From NCBI RefSeq assembly GCF_020509005.1, contig NC_063012.1, positions 62,001-126,000 of the forward strand: a stretch of 64,000 nt of DNA, read 5' to 3'. Source of the DNA: Fulvia fulva (Eukaryota > Ascomycota > Dothideomycetes > Mycosphaerellales > Mycosphaerellaceae). Positions 13,201 to 22,135 of this stretch are shown here, piece by piece. Each line of letters starts with the position of its first letter. The stretch's first letter is position 1. Position numbers and translations under genes: made by a program. The notes below the pieces were generated by a model. That model searched no databases and was not told the origin of the DNA. It worked only from the letters and a program-made list of their open reading frames with translations.

Positions 13201-14774
13201 GAAGGAACAGGAATGGGATCTTTCTTGTCAGTGACTCTATGCAGGTTTCTTAGCAGTCCCTTGCCAAGGTGTGCACATCTTCTATGCCATAGCTCCCACT
13301 GATCTTCGGACTCAGTGTTAGCCATAGCGGTACCGTCACGTTCTTGAGAGAGTATGCCAGCATGCTGTGGCTCAAGAATTTCCGAGATCGAGTGGATAAA
13401 CGGTACTCCTCCTCGAAGTTTGGTCTGGACAACGGGTTTACCAGACAAGGATTTTAGGGTGAAACTGGGTGGTTGGACAGCAAACTGTTGGCTGAACTGA
13501 TTCCACGAAACAAGACTAACTCCAAGGCCAGGAACAAACAGGACATTTTCTAAGACAATTTGCTTTCCAGAAGGACCACCCATTACTGCACTTCCCATAT
13601 GTGTAGCTTGTAGATAGCCACCCCCAACCTTGATCCACTTCCTCTTTTGAAGAGGCTTCAGTGTCCTGAATAGTGAATCTTGGTCAGTCATATGTGATGA
13701 TGCACAAGAGTCAAGCAACCACTCGGACGAGGGGTACTTGCCTTTGGCTTCCACAGTGGAATGGGCAACCTCATCAACATCATCATCTTCTGATGGTATC
13801 TCAGGGTCTGATGCGTCTTCCTGGGTCGCATGGGCCCTTGCAGGCTTACTAGAGGAGGCCTTTGGCTTGCGGCTCTCCTTCATCTGCTTTGCAAGGTCCG
13901 TCATCACCTTGAGGACATCACGAAGGTTTGGTGATGATGACCTCCTACGAGGTGGTGACGGTTGTCTCTTAGCAGGGTAGGTAACCCTAGCTAGTTTGTC
14001 CTTGTTCCTAACAGCCTGCTGAGCTGCAGAAAGGTGTGGGCACTTGCTCATAAAATGGTCACCACCGCAGAGATGGCACGTGAGCTTGCCCTGGAAACCC
14101 TTCTTAGCAAACATGGCTGTCCCTTGATGAATCATTGATTCTTGCTTCTCCCCAAGAATTGCAAGAATGTCTTGTGGTGAGAGATTCACCTGGGCATCAA
14201 TTGCATCGCGAATTGAGCCAAATGAGTCTGGCAGAGCTGCTAAGAGTTGCTGGATCTTTCTGTCCTCAGTCTTGATGTCTTGGAACTGAGGCGAGATTGA
14301 AACAGCCCTCCTTGCAATTGAGCTAAGCTCCTGCCAGGCATCATCTATAGACTGGTCTTCTGTCATCACGAAATTGGTGTATTGCTGAAGCAAACTTCTT
14401 CCAGTAGCGAGAAGTCTTCTCTTATATTTAGCTTCAGCCCATTCCCACAACTCCTTCGCATGCCGGATCTCGTATGTCATCTCTTGGTCATCTGTCGACA
14501 GACAGATGTACATCTCATACAGGGCCGTTGCATTGTGCCGTCTGTACGATGCCTTCCTTATCGCTTGATCCAAAGGAAGGGATGACTCCGATGATGCAGA
14601 GGGTGTCGCTATAGATGGGGTTGCAGCGGGAATGTCCGTGATGATGTCTTCGAGGACCCAGTCAACCTGCTTTGATACCAGGTGTATTCTCATCAGCTTG
14701 AACCATGTTTCGTGGTTCTCTCTTGTCAGAAGAGGTGCTGCTCTCTTTCTTATGAACCCAGTCTCGTTCTCCAT
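10248..14774 (-). CDS. Ty1/Copia Gag-Pol polyprotein (1508 aa)
   Basis: The ATG at 14,772-14,774 starts MENETGF; the same frame is open 58 codons further upstream but has no ATG there. In order: Copia-type Gag (residues 1-225); a zinc knuckle C233, C236, H240, C245 with three rather than four residues before the His; protease D356 in LLDSCASSHM, where DSG has become DSC; the integrase zinc region at about 498-535; integrase core D560, D624 and E659; a disordered linker at about 800-930; RT with D1092 and HVDD at about 1173-1176 (usually YVDD); and RNase H with SDSDYAM, STMEAE and GDNQAAL. Length is normal and there is no stop or frameshift. All Pol functions look present. The DSC and HVDD variants are the only doubts about activity. 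Confidence 0.95.
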   Translation of the reverse strand: MENETGFIRKRAAPLLTRENHETWFKLMRIHLVSKQVDWVLEDIITDIPAATPSIATPSASSESSLPLDQAIRKASYRRHNATALYEMYICLSTDDQEMTYEIRHAKELWEWAEAKYKRRLLATGRSLLQQYTNFVMTEDQSIDDAWQELSSIARRAVSISPQFQDIKTEDRKIQQLLAALPDSFGSIRDAIDAQVNLSPQDILAILGEKQESMIHQGTAMFAKKGFQGKLTCHLCGGDHFMSKCPHLSAAQQAVRNKDKLARVTYPAKRQPSPPRRRSSSPNLRDVLKVMTDLAKQMKESRKPKASSSKPARAHATQEDASDPEIPSEDDDVDEVAHSTVEAKGKYPSSEWLLDSCASSHMTDQDSLFRTLKPLQKRKWIKVGGGYLQATHMGSAVMGGPSGKQIVLENVLFVPGLGVSLVSWNQFSQQFAVQPPSFTLKSLSGKPVVQTKLRGGVPFIHSISEILEPQHAGILSQERDGTAMANTESEDQWELWHRRCAHLGKGLLRNLHRVTDKKDPIPVPSEHQNCKVCSLANMRKFKGPATERKGERLALISIDICGPFQGAVSRLGYKYWLEIVDNFSRKKWVIPLKARSDAPAALRDWKVQAERQSRCFLSAIRSDGAKEILALLKEWEKEFGTQMDTTDAYNSLQNGPVERSIQASENTVRAMLEDSGMPVEFWPEALQAQTVIRNRLPNGPIIDGIALSPEEAFTGQVPSVDHFRVWGCKAVVYVDPRAQPQGLRRDKLMNRGKEAVFVGYSENTTKQWLFWDPDMKAIKAHSHVDWFENEKGGDMDLGITFTNQPSRAPQRNPVGRKPFGAKFSDRGLSETPLRRPGENIEAVSTLSKADNGGSIQNLPKSSTPQQPLFVQLPPPPKDIGEYQKFGDQGTPMKEKEDVVQFDPSEHPAPPQVAGNKRSRGDGDDNSEEHEAKHHKALIAQMFHLDPTMSWVEEILNDVEEHAFAAVGQAIAYQQEVPIPKSYKAAVGDPEWGHMWREAIENELIALASNNTWEAVVPPKGANLITSRWVFDVKRMISGAIEKFKARLVARGFSQKYGVDFEETFAPTVRHDTLRVFMAVVCERDLEMHLVDVNNAFTQSSLLEDIYMIPPPGVEAPPNMVFKVLRSLYGLKQAARDWNKLCVAKLEKIGFTQSQVDPCLLIHTDRDLMVLTHVDDIPIAAPKLSDVQWFKAELGKVFKIKDLGEPTKILGMRITRDRSQGTLKLDQGHYVHANLAKMNMAREKATPTHSPMESYEHLVPTAPMDERCNKQDYQSHNGTWMWPMTMTRPDLAFPLGRISSFVADPSQQHMKALKKLSRYLRSYPDLGLMYRKGGGNLQGYSDSDYAMDKVDRVSILGYVWFLCGSPVSWMSRKQKSVATSTMEAEFMAMNAAAKQSQFLAAVLREMGCPELVGKSSFQPSVRASKGTVDELRPVKLMGDNQAALTLVKDAHVHERSKHIDVAYNYVRHLWWQKKIAVDYCHTKDMAADGLTKPLNGQQFQNFVRQLQLA

Positions 14775-15263
14775 TTTTTGTAAGTTGAGGGACAGGTTGG
14801 CTGCCCTCAGGTAAAAGGATGTATTCGGTCGTACGCGATCGGATCGAAATGGGATAAACCGAACGCGAGGTTGATAGCGGAGAGGATGGCTATCCGCCGG
14901 GAAGAGGAGGAAAGTCGGTCGGTAAGGATCGTGTTGGTGCTGAGACACTGTAGCGTAACTCTCTCAGCAGAGGGGGTTTCTGAGACACTGCGGCTCTCTC
15001 AGAATGAACAGTTAGTCGATGCGAACGCGATGTCCGGAGAGCGACTCTTCTCAGTAAGCTCGCCCACTTGTCTGAGGTATTGGCACAGGCTCCCTGACTC
15101 GGAGTCTGACAGTGCCTCACTAGGCTCTTTCACGTCTTATATGCACCTACAGCGCGGCTGTAGCTTCCTGTGCAATGCGGGTGCGGCCTCCAGTCTGCCT
15201 TCCTTTTGTTCTGAAGAGGAATAACTCCAATACGACTTTGTCGAGGGTGAAACACCGAGTTGC
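14775..15263 (-). other. Copia 5' leader
   Basis: This is the stretch between the primer binding site and the first ATG of the polyprotein. The reading frame of the polyprotein is open back to about 14,948 but has no ATG there. Repeated CTGAGACACTG-like motifs (about 14,938-14,950 and 14,980-14,992) flank a CTCTCAG direct repeat. No gene is evident. Such leaders normally hold packaging and dimerisation signals, which I cannot identify here. Confidence 0.5.
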
Positions 15264-15281
15264 TAACCCGGGCTCATAACC
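15264..15281 (-). other. Copia primer binding site (initiator tRNA-Met anticodon arm)
   Basis: Read on the minus strand, the bases next to the 5' LTR are GGTTATGAGCCC. The plus strand here (GGGCTCATAACC) equals the anticodon stem-loop of fungal initiator tRNA-Met, with its CAT anticodon. Priming by a cleaved half of this tRNA is known for Drosophila copia and related elements. A RIP-degraded relative at about 22,174 keeps the same site. Confidence 0.8.
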
Positions 15282-15516
15282 TGTTAAACAGGTACGAGTT
15301 GCGCAGCAGTGGAAGACGGCGGATCACACAAAAGACGAAGAAGGACCCAATGGGATAGCGTGTATCTACATACAGTATCGCCGGTGTTGGTGTAGGTAGA
15401 TGCTAGGTGTCCGGATGTTTGCCAGCCTATAGGGGCTGGCAAACCCTAGTCACGTGATCTATCACATGACACACCCACACCTACATGCTTGTCCTGCGGC
15501 CTGTATGTTCTCAACA
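15282..15516 (-). repeat. Copia 5' LTR (235 bp)
   Basis: It begins TGTTAAACAGG and ends TTCTCAACA on the plus strand. It is the 5' LTR for the minus-strand element because the primer binding site adjoins it. It carries the same stem GTTTGCCAGCC / GGCTGGCAAAC at about 15,418-15,442. The element promoter should lie here, but I see no clear TATA box. Confidence 0.95.
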
Positions 15517-15521
15517 GAACG
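15517..15521. repeat. Target site duplication of the Copia element, right copy (GAACG)
   Basis: It matches 9973-9977. Removing the Copia element and one copy restores the Gypsy-2 reading frame order (protease, then RT). Confidence 0.93.
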
Positions 15522-17258
15522 CTCTATTATCGATAGGAGCACTAGGTAGAAGCCTACGTAATAAACGTAGCTAATTATAACGTATTTATAGAAAAGCTAT
15601 ACCGGAAGTAGAAGGACCCCGACGTACTCGGTAAGCTACTAGCTATATACTATTATTAGTAAGCTCTATTCTCGAAGTTAGAGTTAGATAAGCTACTACC
15701 TTATCGCCCTAGCCTAGATTATAAGATTAAGCTAAAGAAGGATACTCGGCTACCGTTTAAGCGGCCCTATCCGATTTCGAACAGAGAGTTAGAAGTAGTA
15801 AAAGCTTAGGTAGATAACTGACTTTAGAAAGGTAATATCTAACGTAGTAACTTACCTATAGTATTACCGGTAATCATCGTACGTAAACTACGTAGTAGAC
15901 TACGTGTCTATATCGACTACCGCGCCCTAAACGCTATTACTATAAAATCGAGGTACCCTATCCTACTTATCTAAGACATCCTTAACCGGATTAGTAGTAA
16001 GAAGTACTTTACTAAGCTCGATATAATCGCTACCTTTAATCGTTTACGTATTACGGAAGGGGACGAATAGAAAACGGTATTTACTACGCGCTACGGTTAA
16101 TTTGAATGTCTAGTAATACCCTTTAGTCTCTATAATATATCCGGTACCTTCTAGTAATATATTAATAACGCGCTCTGAGAGTACCTAGACAATTTTACCT
16201 CCGCTTACCTCGATAACGTACTTATATTTAGCGACACCCTAGAGGAGTATATCGTTTACGTCGAGAAGGTTATAGCGAAGCTATAGGAGGTAGGACTTTA
16301 ACTCGATATCGATAAGTACGAGTTTTACGTCTAAGAGATAAAGTACCTTAGCTTAATTATAGGCGCGGATGGCATTAAGATAGATAAGGGCAAGATCGCC
16401 GTAATCTAAGAATAGGAGACCCCTCGTAACCTAATAGATATTCCGTCCTTCCTTAGCTTTTATAACTTCTATAGGCGGTTTATTCGTAACTACTTAGGCA
16501 TTGCCTACCCGATAATATAGCTCACTAAGAAAGACGTACTATAGATATAGGGTAACGAATATTAGGACGATTTCGAAGGTATAAAATAAGCGTTTACTAA
16601 GGACGACATTATGCTCGTATATTTCGTACCCGGGCGAGAAACGAAGCTCGATACGGATACGTCGGACTTTGTTACTACTATAGTAATGTCGTAGCGAGGA
16701 GAAGACGGTATATAGCGCCTAGTAGCTTTGATATCTAAGAAGATATCGCCGTAAGAATAATACTACAACATCTATAATAAGGAACTACTCGCTATCGTAA
16801 AAGCCTTTAAGGAATAGAAGCTAGAGCTTATGTCCACAGACATTAATAGAGATAAGGCCGACTTCGAAAACCTTACCGACAAAAGCGGTAAGCTAATCCT
16901 AGTATACTCCGATTATAAGAACCTTAAATAGTTTACGAGTACTAAGGTCCTAAATAGACGCTAGGTACGTTAGTCCGAGTTCTTATCGTAGTTCTACTTT
17001 AAGATTGTCTATATCCCTAGTAAGACGAATATTAAACCTAATACTCTAATACGGCGGCTATAGGACGTCCCTATAAACGATAACGACCTACGAAGATAGT
17101 ATTAAGAATAGACGTTACTATCTAAGTACCAATTCCTTAACATCTCGCCGATAGAGATCCGTCTAGACTAATAGGATAATAAACTTATAACTAAGATCTA
17201 TATTACGAATATAGGTTAGTAGGTATATCGTACGGTACTAAGACTAACTTAGTATATA
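15522..17258 (+). pseudogene. Gypsy-2 pol remnant, right part (RT and RNase H)
   Basis: The RT begins at about 15,690 with text PYPISNRELE, continues with VYIDYRALNAITI at about 15,907-15,945 (family pattern 'VDYRALN'), and has the PF.L.N...F block at about 16,115-16,150. RNase H-like text follows at about 16,620-17,010. The remnant stops where LINE-2 is inserted, and no integrase is seen beyond it. TAG and TAA stops are frequent. Confidence 0.85.
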
Positions 17259-17273
17259 GATAGATAGATAGAT
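17259..17273 (-). repeat. LINE-2 3' tail, (ATCT)n
   Basis: Four GATA units on the plus strand are the minus-strand (ATCT)n end of LINE-2. The same tetranucleotide ends every LINE in the window (about 29,900; 35,875; 36,949; 56,557), so this is an element terminus and not a chance microsatellite. Confidence 0.85.
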
Positions 17274-17457
17274 GATTCATTTACCCGTTGTGGTGCCCTC
17301 CGGCCTATGCGGGTTTATGTCTATATATATTACTGCATAAGGTAGGAAACCTATTCCTAGGTAAAAACCTCCTCTCCTTCTCTAATAGCTTCCTTGCCAT
17401 GAGTTCTCAGTTTTCCTTCCATTAGGGTGCACTAGTGTCATGGTGGTTAGCCTCTGA

Positions 17458-20400
17458 CTACCTTGTCTGCAACCCTAGAGTTGTCCCCCTCTTCCTGCTC
17501 TCCTCCTCCTTCTTTCTCTCCTCAATCCATCTCTCTGTTTCCCTAGTAAGAGAGAACTGCTCCAAAAATCCTTGGTGGATGATCCACCTTGTAATTCTCT
17601 GGAGGTCTCCCTTATTGCTGATCATGGCTTGGAAGTTTCTGTTCCTTGCCCTTGCCCTCCATTCACCTCTCCCTGTACTCCATTCTTTGCAGACCAGAAG
17701 TCTATGTTCGACATTCTGGGACAGGTAGCCGCATGGGCAACTCTTGTCTTCGATACCTGGGACTTTTCTCTGATGCAGGTATGCCCTGACTCCGATGTGT
17801 TCAGAGCGGATTTGTATTGCTATGCTTGCTTCTGACCTGGTCAGGTCTGAGTACAGTAGGTAGTTGTGGCTACCAAACTGTTGGAGTGCCTTTGGGGTTC
17901 CTGGCCTCTGTGGGGTTCTTGTCCATTCAGTCTTCCAGAGGAGTCCTGCCATCCTTTCAGCTAGAGACTGTTGCTTCTTCCCTTGGCTGGCTGCTGATCC
18001 TCTCCCTTGAGCCCTTCTGTCCTGTTCCTGCTGGGCTAGGTGCAGCTGTTCTGTTAGTTCTTTGAACTTCTGCAGGTCCTGCTGCTTCTGTGGGGCTGGA
18101 TTGGGTCTTGCTTGTCTGTGCCTTCTTGTGCACTGGCTCCTGATTTTGTTGACTGCCTTCTGGATTACTAGCTGGGCTGGGTATGCAGACGTCTTTCCTG
18201 CATACTGGTATCTCAACCCTTGAAGGTAGAGCTTGGCTGGTGGGGAGCCAGACTCCATTTCGACCACCCTTGTTGGAGTTGACTTGTATGCTCCAAGCAC
18301 CTTTTTCAGACAGGAGGCTTGGGCTCTGCTGATGGGATCTGCAATTCTCTTTGGGATCTTGTCTTGGGCTGACCAGATCTGGGCTCCATATAGCATGGCT
18401 GGCTTCACAATGGCCTTGTACATAACCTTTGCTTTCGCAAATGTGGCTCCCCATGTGGAGGCTGTAAGCCTGTCAATTGATTGCCTGTTGTTGTCTGCTC
18501 TTGCCTGTGCTTTCTTGACCTGTGGTCCCCAGCTGAGCTTTGGATCCATCCATATTCCTAGCACCCTTAATTCACTTGAGGGTTCTGTTGTGTGTCCCTG
18601 AATAGTGATTGGGGCTTGCATATTGTGTCTGTTTCTGGCTCTACTGAAGTGGATGAGTTGATACTTCTCTGGGGCAAATCTGGCTCCATGTTTCCTGGCC
18701 CATTCCTCACATTCCTTGTGTTTCTTCTGCAAGATTCTGCAGTTCTCTTCTGTGCTGTCTGACCAGGCTAGGATGTTTGTGTCATCTACAAACCCTGAGG
18801 CTGATGTGTTTCTGGAGTTAAGCTTTGCTGGCAGGTCTGCCATAAAGAGGAGAAACAGGATTGGAGACATTGTTGATCCCTGTGGGATTCCTGTCTCTGT
18901 AGGCATGCTGTCAGATTTGTATCTGCCCAGTCTTAGTCTTGTGGTTCTGCCTCTGAGGAAGGACTGGATAAACTGGACTGTCCAGTTAGGGATAGCCTTC
19001 TGTTTCAGGATGTGGATCAGCCTCTGGTGTGAGACATTGTCAAAGGCTCCTGATATGTCTAGTGAGAGGAGTGTGGCTGCTTTGTTGTTCCCAAAGTGCC
19101 ATAGGGTCTTGATCTGCTCTGTGATAAGTTCCACAGCTGTTAGTGTTGATCTTTGTTTCCTGCCTCCCATCTGTTCTTCAGGAAGGATTCCATGTTCTTC
19201 AGCTAGGTTTGTCAGCCTTTCTGCTATGATCTTTTCCAGGAGTTTGCCTAGTGTGTTGAGCAAGGCAATAGGTCTGTATGCCTTTAGCTTTGTGTAGTCC
19301 TCTTTCTGTGGTTTTCTCAAGACCACAGTCAGTGACTCCTTGAAGTGTTTAGGGCAGTGTCCTTGGGCCATGCACTGTGAAAAGATGTTTGACAGTGCAG
19401 GGGAGATCTGGTCCTTGCATGTCTTAATGAACAAGTTTGGAATCCCATCTGGTCCTGGGGCCTTGTTTCCTGAGAGTGTCTTAATGATGCTCTTGATCTC
19501 TCCCTCTCCCACTGTGCAGGATTGCTCTAGTGGTGTTGGATACACACTGCCCTCCAGATCCTGCAGGTCAGCTTCTACCTGTGTGCCAAAGAAATGTTTC
19601 CCCAATGCCTGTGCCTTTCCTGGGAGAGTGTGTTGGATTACTCCTTCCTGGTCTTCAATGTTTGGAAACTGGGGCAGCATGTTTCTGTCCTGTGTGGGTT
19701 GTCTTGCCCACTTTGCTAGTTTCCACATCTTCTCAGGATTCTGGGTAATGGATCCAATTGTTGACCTCCACTCCAGCATCTTGTCCCTCTTGATCTGGGC
19801 CTTCTTGTCTCTGGTTGCCTGGTTGTATCTGTCCCATGCTTCCTGGGAGTGGCTCTGGGTAAGGGCTCTCCTGGCCTGCCTGGCTGCCTTGACCTTCTCT
19901 GAGCATTCCTTTGTCCAGAATGGCTTCTGGTACAGTGACTGTTTCTTTTCTCTGGTGTGGGCTGCCGCAGTTTCCTGCATTGTTCTAACCAGTTCTGCCA
20001 CTGCTTGGTCTATGTCTAAGGCTGTTTCCAGTCTCCTGGTCTCTAGTCCAGCTAGCTTCTGTTCCAGGTCTTGTCTGATCTGTTCCCAGTTGGCTGCCTT
20101 CCAGGCCAGCTGAGGTTCTAGGTCTCCTTCCTGCTGTGTCTGTGTTTCAAACTCCACCTGAATTGGGAGGTGATCTGATGAGGACTCCAAGTCCTGGTTA
20201 ACCCAGCATCTGGTGACCTTCTGCTGCAGGTCATGTGATGCAAAGCACAGGTCAATGGTGCTTGAGCTTGCTCTCTGTGACCAGGTAGTTAGGCCCTTTG
20301 GGGTAACTAGGTGCATGTTGTTGCTTTAGGTAGTGGAGAGGAGTCTGTTAGCTAGGAAGTGATGGGCAGGTGCAAAGTCTGATCCCCATGTAGGATGGTG

Positions 20401-20844
20401 CAAGTTGAAGTCTCCCAGCACGATGTGTTGGGAGTCACTCTGCAGGATGTCTGGCAGCTGTTGTAGTGTGCCCAGCTGGGTGCTGCTTCTGGAGCTGGGG
20501 GGTGGGTTGTATACACTGTGGATGTGGATGCTGCCTTGGTTGGTGTTGAGTCTGACTGAGGTGATGTCTCCCCCTTCCTGTTGGATTTGTTCCCAGCTGT
20601 CTGTTGCCATCTCTTTGCTGATGTACATGCATGTTCTAGGGGTGCCTTGTTTGGCTAGGAGTGTGTGATACCTTGGGTCGTTAGCAGTAGATGGTCTGTT
20701 AGATTTGCTGTTGATCCAAGGTTCCTGGACTGCAATAACTAGGTGTTTCTTTGGGTCCAGTGCTTGGAGAAAGCTTCTCTGGACCTTGTGCTGGCTTTTG
20801 TTGACGTTGTACTGGATAGTGGTAAGATTAGGTGTCTCAATCAT
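17458..20844 (-). pseudogene. LINE-2 ORF2: endonuclease-reverse transcriptase, closed by one stop
   Basis: The ATG at 20,842-20,844 overlaps the ORF1 stop (ATGA). Codons 1-172 encode the first part of the AP-like endonuclease (IQYNVNKSQ, VQEPWIN, LGDFNLHHPTW). An in-frame TAA at 20,326-20,328 ends it. The same frame then runs open from 20,325 to 17,458 and gives the rest of the endonuclease (SSDHLPI), RT (AYRPIALLNTLGK, GIPQGST, GFVDDTN) and a C-terminal CCHC zinc motif (CPCGYLSQNVEHRLLVC). Total length about 1128 codons. No RNase H domain is seen. The TAA is explained by one C-to-T change of CAA in a CpA context, as RIP would make. Without read-through, no RT is produced. Confidence 0.9.
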
Positions 20845-22100
20845 GACTCATCCATGCTGGTCTCCTGCTGGTCTTCTCGTGCTTCCTGCTGCTGGCTGCT
20901 ATTTGGGATTGTGGTAAGGTTGAGCCTGCTTTGTGACGGGTCTCTTCCTGCAACCACAATTGATTTTGGTCTACCCATAGCAGGGTGGCCTTGGGCCTGT
21001 GTGGTCTCTTCTGTTCTGCCTCTTTTCAGAGGGTTGTAGACAGTCCTTAGGGGTTTTTGGGTGATTGTCCCTGTCTGGAATCTGATAGGGGTGTTGATCC
21101 TGGCTTCTCTTGCCCTCCTCTTTGCCTCAATCCTAGCTGTGCAGTCTTGGGACCAGGAAGGGTGTTTCTTTCCACAGCATGCACATCTGGCTTCACTCTT
21201 TGGGGCTGTGCAATTCTGTACTTTGTGGCTACCAGCACAGTGGGAACAAGTGTCCTTTTGGCTTGGGCATCTAGTAGAGATATGACCATACTGTTGGCAC
21301 TTGAAGCATTGCAGTAGTCTGTGGGTGCTTCTATGGATTTCTGTGTCCATTCTTTCGCATTCCCAGAAGATGCCCTTGTCAAGCACGGTGTTTGCCTGTT
21401 CTACAGTGCCTATCCAGAGCACTAGAGAAGACTCTCTCTTTGTGTCCTTTGTCTTTCTGTTGACCCATGCTGCTTTTGTGATCTGTAGCCCTGGGCATAC
21501 AGCCTGGTTCTGGTCCTGCAGCCTCTTAAGGTCTCCTTCAATGTCAAACTTTGTGGTCATCCCATGGGCAATAACCATATTTTGTTGGTGTGAGACCTTA
21601 GCCGTCTTGCCTAGTTTGACTGTCCACTCCTTCTGTGTCTCTAGCCTCTTCCTGTCTTGCTCCTGTGCTGTGAACAGCTTAAGGACACCTCCCTTCTCTT
21701 TCCTGGCTCCAATGATGCCTTGTATCCCAATCTTCTGTATGATCTCCTTGCCTGACAGGCCCTCAATCTCTTTCTGCTCTTGCTGGTCGGAAATGTAGAC
21801 CTTGATAGCTGTTTTCTGGGGGGGAGGGTTTTGGGATGCAACTGCTGCCCAGGTTGGTTGGCTTAGTTTCTGGCCTTCCTGTGTCCTCTTCTTTGCTGCT
21901 GCTGCTACTGTCCTGTTAATGATCTGTCCTGTTTGGCTCCTTAGTGCCTTTAGCCCTCCAAGGAGCTCCAAAATCATCCCCTTAAGTGCTCTTTCTGGGT
22001 GCTCGCCATCTCCTGCCATTGCCATTGTTTCTGCCTTCCTGCAGACCTCCTTCCACTCGTTACTCTCCTGCTCCTGGTCGTTTCCTGCGATCGCTATCAT
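20841..22100 (-). CDS. LINE-2 ORF1 protein with three CCHC knuckles (419 aa)
   Basis: An open frame from ATG 22,100 to the TGA at 20,843-20,841. The N-terminal half is charged and helical. Around residues 265-330 are three zinc knuckles: CFKCQQYGHISTRC, CSHCAGSHKVQNC and CACCGKKHPSWSQDC. This is the ORF1 layout of Tad/I-type LINEs, whose protein binds the element RNA. The C-terminus is basic and Gln/Ser-rich. The stop overlaps the ORF2 start as ATGA, which suggests translation of ORF2 by termination-reinitiation. The protein is homologous to ORF1 at 51,814-53,091. Confidence 0.9.
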   Translation of the reverse strand: MIAIAGNDQEQESNEWKEVCRKAETMAMAGDGEHPERALKGMILELLGGLKALRSQTGQIINRTVAAAAKKRTQEGQKLSQPTWAAVASQNPPPQKTAIKVYISDQQEQKEIEGLSGKEIIQKIGIQGIIGARKEKGGVLKLFTAQEQDRKRLETQKEWTVKLGKTAKVSHQQNMVIAHGMTTKFDIEGDLKRLQDQNQAVCPGLQITKAAWVNRKTKDTKRESSLVLWIGTVEQANTVLDKGIFWECERMDTEIHRSTHRLLQCFKCQQYGHISTRCPSQKDTCSHCAGSHKVQNCTAPKSEARCACCGKKHPSWSQDCTARIEAKRRAREARINTPIRFQTGTITQKPLRTVYNPLKRGRTEETTQAQGHPAMGRPKSIVVAGRDPSQSRLNLTTIPNSSQQQEAREDQQETSMDES

Positions 22101-22135
22101 CGTGTCACGCCGTTTTTCTATGTATAATTGGTAGA

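Larger units (their letters stand above)
9978..15516 (-). mobile_element. Intact Ty1/Copia retrotransposon, 5539 bp
   Basis: Two 235-bp LTRs, a 5-bp GAACG target duplication on both sides, a tRNA-type primer binding site and one open 1508-codon polyprotein show a full-length element. It is free of the RIP signature that saturates the Gypsy-2 sequence around it. The two LTRs differ at one site I can find (T at about 9985, C at about 15,289), so the insertion is very recent. The element reads on the minus strand: its 5' LTR is the right-hand one. Confidence 0.97.
6559..17258 (+). mobile_element. Gypsy-2: RIP-degraded Ty3/Gypsy element, split by the Copia insertion
   Basis: The left part (6559-9977) and right part (15522-17258) join into one plus-strand Gag-Pol remnant once the Copia element and one copy of its 5-bp target duplication GAACG are removed. 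The left edge reads TATTACGG directly after LINE fragment A, a RIP-altered TGTTACGG LTR start. The right edge is lost at the LINE-2 insertion, before any integrase can be recognised. CpA depletion and frequent TAG stops run throughout, except in the inserted Copia. Confidence 0.82.
17259..22135 (-). mobile_element. LINE-2: near-intact Tad-like non-LTR retrotransposon
   Basis: A minus-strand element with ORF1 (22,100-20,841) and ORF2 (20,844-17,458), a 3' UTR of about 190 bp and a tetranucleotide tail (ATCT)n, seen as GATAGATAGATAGAT at about 17,259-17,273. It is almost free of RIP marks, whereas both flanks are saturated with them. The 5' edge, at about 22,115-22,137, is uncertain because I cannot define a clean target duplication (a short GTATATA is possible). 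It is related to, but distinct from, the fragments at 36,949-37,764 and 43,758-44,573. Confidence 0.9.

Noticed and set aside
10435..14585. Plus-strand frames opposite the Copia polyprotein
   Set aside because: These are shadows of the 1508-codon minus-strand frame. None has a domain or a conserved start.
18233..20113. Plus-strand frames of 120-257 codons opposite LINE-2 ORF2
   Set aside because: They are antisense shadows of a long conserved ORF, rich in Cys, Leu and Ser as expected from the reverse strand, with no domain.
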